Shown here piece by piece: positions 55,809-64,000 of a stretch of DNA of 64,000 nt (its first letter is position 1; each line of letters opens with the position of its first letter). The DNA comes from Pterobdella sp. o SKG-2022. Its lineage: Eukaryota; Annelida; Clitellata; Hirudinida; Piscicolidae. Below the pieces are notes generated by a model. The model ran no database searches and had not been told where the DNA came from. It saw only the letters and a list, made by a program, of their open reading frames with translations. A program made the translations under genes and the position numbers. The DNA lies in assembly GCA_964035795.1 (NCBI GenBank), contig OZ038320.1:1594053-1658052 (forward strand), in the 5' to 3' direction.

Positions 55809-56514
55809 TGAGTTTTTTGATTGCTTAATCCTTTTTCAATGTTTTGAGATGGATAATGAAACTTCTACTTTCTATAATATGATGGGGAATCGAAATAAAT
55901 TAAAAATAATTTCTATTCGAGTTTTAAATATATTTATTGGAATTTTAGTGTGTTGATGAATGGAGAAAAATTAGAAATATTCATTATAAGTTATAGATTT
56001 TTATTTTTATTTTTAACTATATTTTCCACATTTTCATGAAAATTTTTTTGAAAAGCAAAAAAAGGCACGGTTGACGTTGAGAACAATTTGTTAATAAAAC
56101 TTTTATTGCACTCAGATCTATTAGCTTCACACTAACAAGTAAATATGAACGTTACAATTTATTTTTTATTTATTATCCTGTTATCAATGTTTGTTTAAAA
56201 TTGCTCTTGGAAAAGTTTTTCAGCTTCGAAAATTTTTTCATTCAGATTTTTGATAACGGTGGTTTGAAGTTTGAGACAAAAATGAAAAATAAAACTAATT
56301 ATCAACTTTACACTCCACCAACCAAAATTACTAACCCACCATCCCAAACCACCCATACTGTCACTAAATCATTTCACAGTACACCGTACCACAACTAAAT
56401 ACCACCACACCAACCTACCTCACTCACCCACCCCACCATCTCACACTACTAACATACATCTCTCATTCCCTCCACCAACCCACCACACCACATCATTTCA
56501 GGTCCCAAGCGAAC

Positions 56515-58455
56515 ATGAGTGATACCAGGAAAACACCAGCCTCATCCCGAGGATCCCTCTTCACCAACTTTGAAGATGTGCAGGTGGGAGGGGGGTGGTT
56601 TGGGGTCTGAAGAAGGTAGAAGGAGCGGATGGGGGTAGCGTGTGGTTGGAGGCGTGTAATACAAATATATATATTTGGAAACTTATTAGCTCAACAACAG
56701 AGTCGTAAATGAAGGTTGTGTTTGAAAGTAAAAATAATCAATGTTCTATAAATATAAAGATTTTTGTGATCAAAGTTACAAATACTGATCTGTATTGTTT
56801 ATTGAGAAATCATGAAAAACCCGCATGAAAATCTAGGTTGATGCAAAACTTTAGAACTTTCTTGCTTTCTACATAGCTTTCAAACTTCGAATAATGTTTT
56901 TTTATATTATTGTTTTATTATTTAGTTATATTTATTTTCAACTTTTATATTATGATTTTTTTTATTATTATTTTTTTATGATTCCTGCAACAACCGCCTA
57001 CATCTTTGTCGCAAGAGCAAACAATCTTCCGCCACACTACATTAAATCCATACTAATAATAACAACAATCATAATAAAAATTTAAAAAATAATAATAAAA
57101 ATAATAATAATAACCAAATCTAATAAAATTGTAAAAAAAACAAGAGTTTATCAAACTTACTAATTTATAAGCTTGATTTTCAAAACTTAAAAACTGCAAA
57201 CAATTTTCATTTGGTCACTCTCACATTATATTTTTAACTGTATAACAAGTTTTTTGTGATTCATTATTTATTTGGTTTGATAAAAAATATAATTTGGTTA
57301 TAGCTTTTTATTTTCAATCAATTATTTTCAAGCTAAAAAGAAAAGCAAATATTGATAAAGCCTCTTTAAAAAAGTAAATGGAGATTAAGCATTTTTTAAT
57401 CTATCTTCTTTGTTAGTTTATCATTGTTTATTTCAGATGATTTATTATCACGCACTTGAACAAAATCACTTGTAGATGATGAAATATAGCTTGAACCCAA
57501 ACAACAATTATGCAAGTCTTCAACAATTAAGAACCACAAATAATGAAGCAAAAGTACATTACACTGGTCATCCATTATCATCATGTTTTTATATCCACGA
57601 TGTCAAACTTTTTACATACCAGTATCATTTCCTAACATCACACAACATTGCATACAACACCACATCTGATCACCAAACATTCCCTCAACACCACCACATC
57701 TCTGCTGCATAACACCACATCCTTCCACCACACCACCACAGCTAACAGATGAAGAAAGAGTCTTTCTGAACGCAGCAGCTTTGGGAGATGTGCCAATCGT
57801 AAGGCAGTCTTTGGAAGAAAATGAAAACGAAGATTTTGAAAATAAGGAAGCTAAGCAACAGAATGAAACGAGCAACAACGAAAAACCTGCCAAACTTCCC
57901 CGCTTAAACGTCAACTGCTTAGACTACATGGGACGAAGTGCACTCCACTTGGCTGTCGACTCTGAGAGCACGGAAACAGTAGAATTGTTGCTGGAAAAAA
58001 TGGACTTTGAGTGCACCGAGGAAGCTCTTTTGCACGCCATCAGCAAGGCTGCCACCAAGACTGTGAGACTCATTATTGAGCATCCTAACTACATTGCAGG
58101 AGCTGCACACAGGTCCAGAAAGGACCCCTTTTTCAGAACAGATGAAAAGAGTCAGTTCTCTCCAGACATCACTCCGCTTATCCTCGCAGCTCACTACAAC
58201 AATCACGAGATCATACAAATGTTTCTATCCCGCAGCCACACTATTGACAAGCCTCACCCCATCTCATGCCAGTGTACTGACTGTGTTACCAAACAAAACT
58301 ACGACTCTCTCAAGAGATCAAGGTCCCGTTTGAACGCCTACAGAGCTCTGGCTAGCCCAGCCTACATGGCCCTGTCCTCCCCCGACCCTATCATGTCGAC
58401 GTTTGAGCTGAGGCAGGAGATGAAGAAGTTGGCTCAAGTTGAGAAAGAGTTTAAG
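56515..58455 (+). CDS. TRPC: TRPC cation channel, N-terminal cytosolic part
   Basis: Receptor-operated Ca2+/Na+ channel of the plasma membrane. Two exons: 56515-56583 (or entered from 56502) and 57742-58455, both ending in phase 0; 261 residues visible, and the membrane domain lies beyond the window. LTDEERVFLNAAALGDVPIVR begins the ankyrin repeats (~24 onward); VNCLDYMGRSALHLAVDSE and DITPLILAAHYNNHEIIQMFL are clear repeats. HPISCQCTDC (~195-204) matches the conserved His-x3-Cys-x-Cys-x2-Cys zinc site of TRPC channels. It is followed by the TRP_2 segment SRLNAYRALASPAYMALSS, closest in memory to arthropod TRP/TRP-gamma. Odd: an acidic Glu/Asn insert between the first two repeats. No continuation exon was found in 58456-64000, so the next intron exceeds 5.5 kb. 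Confidence 0.92.
56584..57741 (+). other. TRPC intron with G-rich start and C/A-rich end
   Basis: The first ~75 bases are G-rich (GTGGGAGGGGGGTGG at the donor, then GGGG and GTGGTTGG runs, with G-quadruplex potential). The last ~100 bases (about 57640-57741) are C/A-rich with CACCACA and CCACCACACCACCACAG. The two ends are complementary in composition. Confidence 0.7.
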
Positions 58456-61400
58456 GTGTGTGTTTGTGTGTGTGTGTTTTTGTGTGCTTGTCGGTGTGTT
58501 TGTATGCAGATGTTTGAACCATTGTGTTTGTTTAAGGAATATGAACCATAGTAATATCACGGGCCTGAAAATTATAAAAAATAAAAACTTATCCATAATC
58601 ATGAGGTTTCAGAAACTTTTTGGAGCCACGTGACGTGTAACACCGAAAAGCTTTCCAATCACATTTAAATATAACATCTATTTCATTTTTACTATTGTTA
58701 TTTGAAACATTTTTTGAATTCTTTTTTGAAAATTTTTGCAAGTTCTGAGTTTCAAATTAGAACAGCTTCAAAAGAAATACACTTTCGATAAGTTCAATTT
58801 TATAGAACACAAGTACTGACAGTTAAGAAAAGGTTAAACCTATCTAACACTATAGCTTCTCTCAGTATATGTAACTATAAACCGCTTTATTTTAAATGCA
58901 AATTCGGAAAAGATAAGTATAATCTTACCATAAACGTATTCTACTATATTATATTTACAACATTCATGAAACGAGGTAATGAAGTTATAGATATAATAAA
59001 AACGAGGTATGATAAGTTGAAGGGCATTGGTGAAAATGTCTTACTGTACGAGGATTTTGGCTGGAAGGTGAACAGGCTTTGTGAATTCCTACAAGTTATT
59101 TTTTTTCATAAATATGTTGTAGCTTCTTGTTCATTAGTTTTTTTATGAATAACTTTTTTTAATTAGTATTTTCAAAAAATCTTTTTTTTTTTGAGTTATT
59201 GTTATTTTACTTGAAAACTGCAATCCGAGCCTTCATAAGGAATTGATTTTATGGGGGTTTAAAGGCAAAGAGTTGAGCAGGGTTGGAGAATTCATTGATT
59301 TCCAAAACTTAATTTTTGAGTTTAATTTTAAAATGATGATTTCAAAAAAATCAATAATAACGTAACCAATCAAATGAATTGCTGATAGCGTATTCTAAAA
59401 ATTCAAATTTTCTACATTTTAATTCCAACTTTTGCAACAAAAACTTGAAAGAAAAAATTGAATTTAAATATTTGTCGAAGTTGTTTCAAACTGATCGGGT
59501 CAGCCAAATGGTTATTTAAGAAACTCAAAGCTCCAAATAAATTAAAATAAATATTTTTTTTTCAATTCTTGATAATATTATATATTTATTTTGAAAATTA
59601 AATAAATTATTTATTGTATTTATATTCCCATTTCATAAAGATGAACTAAATTATATTTTTATAATATTATAGATTCATTTGAAATATATCACAAAACCAA
59701 TAATGAGTTATATAATCTATAAAAAGGAAAAATATAATAATAACAATGACTATTGTTTTTATTATTGTTTTCATTATTATTATGCCTCTAATGTTGATGT
59801 ATGTTCTCGAAACCCATGTACTTGACCTTCCAATAGAGAAATATCCACGTGCATGTGTCACGTGCTTAAGCTCATTTGTACACGCAAACACACATACACA
59901 CACACATACGCTGCAAGTATAAATATATATACTAGTTTATATAAATAGTTATGTGTATATTAATATTTATCTTTTACTACACATTCATACTTATCTTCAC
60001 GTATATGAACACAAGAATATCTAAGCATCTCAACAAATAATCAAACAGACGCTTTCAAATAAAAAATTAAGCCAATAAAAATTGAAGAAATTGTTTGGTG
60101 TTGCTATATAAACATTCTAAACTAAAAACAAGATAATCTTTTTAAGCACACACAAACAAACATACACACACACAACCACACTAAGCAAACATTCTTTGAT
60201 CATCTCTTCCACCGTGTGTATTTCCTTTTTCTGTCCTATTTTCCCGCCTTTTTGTGAAAATTAATATTATTTTTGTGCATTATTTTTTTTCTTATCTTTT
60301 CCAAAATTTTCACAAAATTCTATTTCAACTAATTAAAATTGTAATGCTCTTTTTCTTGTTTGTTTTGACGTCATTATTCCGCCATGTTATTTCTTCATTT
60401 TTAGTCTTTTTTACTCAATGTTTTCTCTATTTTAAAATTTCTCTTCCAAATTTTTTTTTAGTAATTGTTTTACTCATATTTTTATTATTTTTTAATGTCC
60501 CAAATTAGCGCATCACTATTTTTTCCATTCCATCTTCATCATATTTTTCATCATTTCTCCATTAGTACGATTTTATTTCTTTGTTTAAACATTAACACCC
60601 AGTGTTTCAAAACTAGCATTCTCAACGGCAACAAAAAAAAAGTCGGAAACTATTTTTATCGCCCTAATTATTATCAGCATCAACTTTTTTTTCTATTTTT
60701 TATTTTTTTTTGTTTGCTTTTTGTTCTAAACTTTATCCTATTCATTATCATTCTTATCATCTTCATCATCATCTTCATACCCATCATCATCACTTTCACA
60801 ACATCCCGACTTTCCACCACCACCATCATCACCACAAAAACTAATATTATCGAGATTAGTGGGCGCTTAGATAGACCACAAGATCTAAAAATAGAACAGG
60901 GATGTGCCCAAATTAAAAGCACTAATTGCATTCGCTGCATCAACTCACACGTGGCTCTTATTTTTTCCATTGTTTTTATTGTTATTTTTGTTTTTTTGTT
61001 GTTTTCACTATTTTCGTTATTAATATTCATGCAATTGTTTGAGGGTGTTTTTTTTGTTGTTTCTATTACTGTTGTTCTTATTTTTATTATTTATTATTGA
61101 TGTTTTTTTCATTAAAAAGAACAAAAAAAATGATAATGAAAAAGAAACAAATACAAATAGATATGAATGAGAAACAAATAAAAAACATTTAATTATTGTT
61201 TCTGATTTAGTTACGCCAGTTTTTTTGATTTTTTTTTACCCTTTTTTAACCATTCTTTGAGTTTTCGTAGCTAATTATTCTTGTATTTCTAATTTTATAC
61301 ATGCCAAGGTATTCAAAATATTTCTAATTCCTATTGAATTCAAATTTAAAATATTAAAAAAAGCTATAAAATGAAAGAAATTTTTAAATAAAGATTATTT

Positions 61401-62514
61401 TGTACTCATTAACTCCCAAAAAATGTTATTTTGATTTTTCTTTTGAGGTGAAGTGGTACAATACATAATTGAATAAAATGAATCAACAAAGAACTGCAGA
61501 AATTTCCTTTGATAATGTGAGTTCAACTCACGATATTCTCCCCACTGTTCAGTTAATAATTTTTTTTGGTTTTAGTTGATTTTGTTCTATCTTAATTCAT
61601 TTTGTTTTAAACTATCTACCTTTTCGTCAATTTATCTATTTTTTTAATTATCTCATTTATTTTGTTGTTTTATCACATTGGGGTTATCAAATTATTTTTA
61701 AAATTTCCCTTCTATGAACCACTAAATCAGGTCAGATACAATTTCAAAACATCCTTTCAAAACATTATGTCTCTATGTTTTGTTTTTTGAACTCCGAACA
61801 ACGTAAGATTTTTCTTGGCATCTTGAAATTGCCATCATCTCTCTAATTGGGCCATTCTTTGAAGGTTTAGTGAACTTAAATTCATTTCTTCCATTAGAAT
61901 CTTCTCAATTTTAAATTCCCGAAGAATCCTGCCACGGTATCACTCTTTAACCACGATTTATACGATCTAATTATTTCTATCGATTATTTTTGTATAGTAG
62001 CTCACCAATATCATTTATTTTAATTCCACCATTATTATTTTCTCATATTATTTTCGTTATATTAATATTTATTCGACAGAAAGTTCATGTACTTTTTCAG
62101 CAATTAATATTAGTCATATTTTGTTTTATATTATAATTTTCTCTAAGATTTCATATTGTTTTTTTTCATTGTTCCCTAGTTTAATCAATTTTTCAGATTG
62201 AACTGTTATTCGTGACGTCACGTTAGGTGAGCGGCATATCAATTTGTGTTTGTCTTACTTATTTATTCAAAGTTTCTTGATTAAAATTTAGTTTCGGAGT
62301 TTTTTTTGAATTTTCACAATCAAAGTGCTATGGTAACGCCGAATTCGTTTGTTTCATCGTTCCATGGTGATGTGAAGATGCAAAATTTTTATCAAATTAT
62401 ATAAATATAAATGTATCTAATTTAAATGTATAATTATTAACATTGTTTCAGTAATTTTATGGGTCACCATTAAATGTATTAATAGCAATTTTTTAGACAA
62501 GTAGTCTTTTTTGA
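58456..62514 (+). other. presumed TRPC intron; no exon recognised
   Basis: Starts with a G/T-rich run (GTGTGTGTTTGTGTG). Perfect CRE octamer TGACGTCA at 60366-60373 followed by CCGCCATGTT (YY1-like), and palindrome CGTGACGTCACG at 62211-62222. Short CA runs at 59883-59910 and 60145-60180. An open stretch at 58966-59145 (containing YEDFGWKVNRLCEFLQ) is not recognised. GATAATGTGAGTTCAACTCAC at 61500-61520 repeats the centre of foldback element 3. Confidence 0.45.
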
Positions 62515-63965
62515 AGAATAATTATTATTATTATTAAGATTTTTAAGCGCACAGTTATCAATTCAAGATTGCTTCAGAGGCGCTCAAGGTTTGTAAGAGG
62601 TTATTACTGGGGATGTTTATGGTATAAGTGAGTTTTCAAAAGTTTACGAAAGTTCATGAGAGAAGGCGATGAGCGCAAGTTAGAAGGAGGTGAATTCCAC
62701 AGACGTTGGCAATGATTTGTGAATAAGAGCGATTTTCTCTTTAAAAAAGCTACTAAAGGTATTCACAAGATTGATAGCTTCTGAATAGCTGCGTGGCGGA
62801 GAAGGAGGAAAGCTATGTAGGATGGAGTTGGCAGTTTTCCAAAAAACTTTCGAGTTTGGTTTGACAGGTGCAAGCATGTTGTTAAAATAATCAGCACGGG
62901 ATTTAAAGATGAGAGCGCGAGCAATCTTACGAGATTCCTTGAGGGCAGCAAGAAGACTGGCTGGAACAGGCTTGGATGACCTTAACAATAAGGAAATTTT
63001 TCTCTCAAGTTTTCGTCTTTTTCTTTTGGCGGCAATGGCGTCAGTGGATAGCTTGTGATGGGAGTGACTGCTGGGGCGAAAGATGTGGGTGCAAAAAGGG
63101 GCACGGTGGTCGATAAGTGATTGAAAGGAGTTGTTCATTCATGTAAGAAACTTTTCAACTGGAACATCAGAAAGGTTAGTTAGTGTATTATGGATATGTC
63201 TGAGATCTTTCTCGAAGACAGCATCATCAAAGTTTTCAAAGAAGCGGGAAATTACAATGCGAGGGGGAAGGGGAGAAGGAGCGAGGTTGTGACTGCATAA
63301 AATAAGATAGTGATCGGAATCAAAAGTTTTTTTGCCGATTTCTTGTATGAGATGACTGTTAGGTTTTGGAGTAATGATGAGGTCAAGGATGTTACCAAGT
63401 CTGTGGGTGGGGAAGTCTATGTGCTGGACCAGCTCGAGTTCACGTAAAAGAGCACTAAGCGGGTTGTCATGAGACGTACAATTGGGGTGTTGAAATCACC
63501 AACCAATATAAAATTTGAAGAAAGAGAATAAAGGAAATAGAGATGAAACGTGAACTCGTAGATAAAATTGCCGGTGTTTGGAGGACGGTAGATCACCGAT
63601 AGAAACAAACAGTGTGACGGAAAAGACACTTTGGCTGTCAATGATTCAAAAAAAGAGTGGGACGGGGATTTAATGGCATCCAATCTAATGGAGTTTCTGG
63701 AAATTACAGAAATACCTCCACCTCGTTTACCAATGGGTCGGTGTGAGTGCAAAACATGAAAGCCATGAGGCACAATGTCATATTTTGTGACATTGTCTGC
63801 GTTTTCAGGAATCCAAGTTTCCGTCAAAGCAATGATGTCAAGTTTAAGAGAAAGGATAGTATCGAGTATAATAGAAGATTTACTTGATGGACGAAACCAA
63901 TCTCCTTCACAATTCACTAGAAGTCTCACCAGTGGTTATAATAACTTTGGTGGAATATTTAATAA
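62515..63965 (-). mobile_element. LINE (L2/CR1-like) with RT core deleted
   Basis: Read on the minus strand. An AP-endonuclease domain (63929-63417) shows LKLDIIALTETWIP, KRGGGISVI, VIYRPPN and GDFNTP. After a frame change near 63480 comes ELELVQHIDFPTHRLGNILDLIITP, typical of CR1/L2 endonucleases. The linker follows (63138-62700), with one stop at about 63141 before it. Around 62703 the reading jumps directly to a reverse-transcriptase C-terminal tail (LWNSPPSNLRSSPSL…FRKLLKTHLY), so the whole polymerase core is missing. A TAATAATAATAATTATT 3' tail (62515-62538) fits the microsatellite ends of this clade. The 5' end runs to or past the window edge. It is a non-autonomous, mutated relic. Confidence 0.88.
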
Positions 63966-64000
63966 TGGGTGGAGTTTTTTTAATAGAAGAGATTTTATGT

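Noticed and set aside
58966..59148. 60-residue ORF containing YEDFGWKVNRLCEFLQ
   Set aside because: Looks somewhat protein-like but does not match the expected continuation of TRPC and no family was recognised; left unassigned.
60680..61100. Overlapping + and - ORFs with a less A/T-rich core at 60838-60960
   Set aside because: Low-complexity Ile/Phe or Met/Val composition, no splice structure or homology; the core resembles no known structural RNA.

Overview
This window is nuclear DNA from an animal. Genes are split by GT-AG introns (64 bp to several kb), the sequence is strongly A+T-rich, and there is no sign of bacterial gene organisation. Contactin with an N-terminal C-type lectin-like domain, a classical arthropod-like TRPC channel, and L2/CR1- and Jockey-type LINEs suggest a protostome invertebrate. 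The species cannot be fixed from the sequence alone.

Five protein-coding genes were rebuilt exon by exon with consistent splice phases, all on the + strand: (1) the 3' part of a HUNK-like Ser/Thr kinase with a long basic C-terminal tail (1276-12912); (2) a complete 27-exon contactin with signal peptide, lectin-like domain, six Ig and four fibronectin III domains (17067-26763); (3) a complete 8-exon SAC3D1-like gene of the SAC3/GANP family (27888-31044); (4) a complete, short Aurora kinase of B-like type (32170-34404); (5) the 5' part of a TRPC channel (56515-58455, perhaps starting at 55310) whose transmembrane exons lie beyond the window.

From about 34.4 to 55.3 kb there is no recognisable host gene. 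That stretch holds foldback hairpin elements, long pure dinucleotide arrays, A/T-rich minisatellites, degenerate GATG/CCAT tracts, tRNA-like fragments and two copies of one LINE family in opposite orientation. A second LINE, with its reverse transcriptase core deleted, closes the window on the minus strand (about 62515 to beyond 63960).

The genes do not form a pathway. SAC3D1-like and Aurora, which sit about 1.1 kb apart, both belong to families linked to centrosome and mitosis. Contactin and TRPC act at the cell surface of neurons and sensory cells. The most unusual structural observations are: introns with G/T-rich starts and C/A-rich ends; a 12-copy 54-bp array in which each unit resembles a complete 3' splice site; a group of long-arm foldback elements with a common hairpin-tip motif; and three perfect heat-shock-element-like motifs in one contactin intron.
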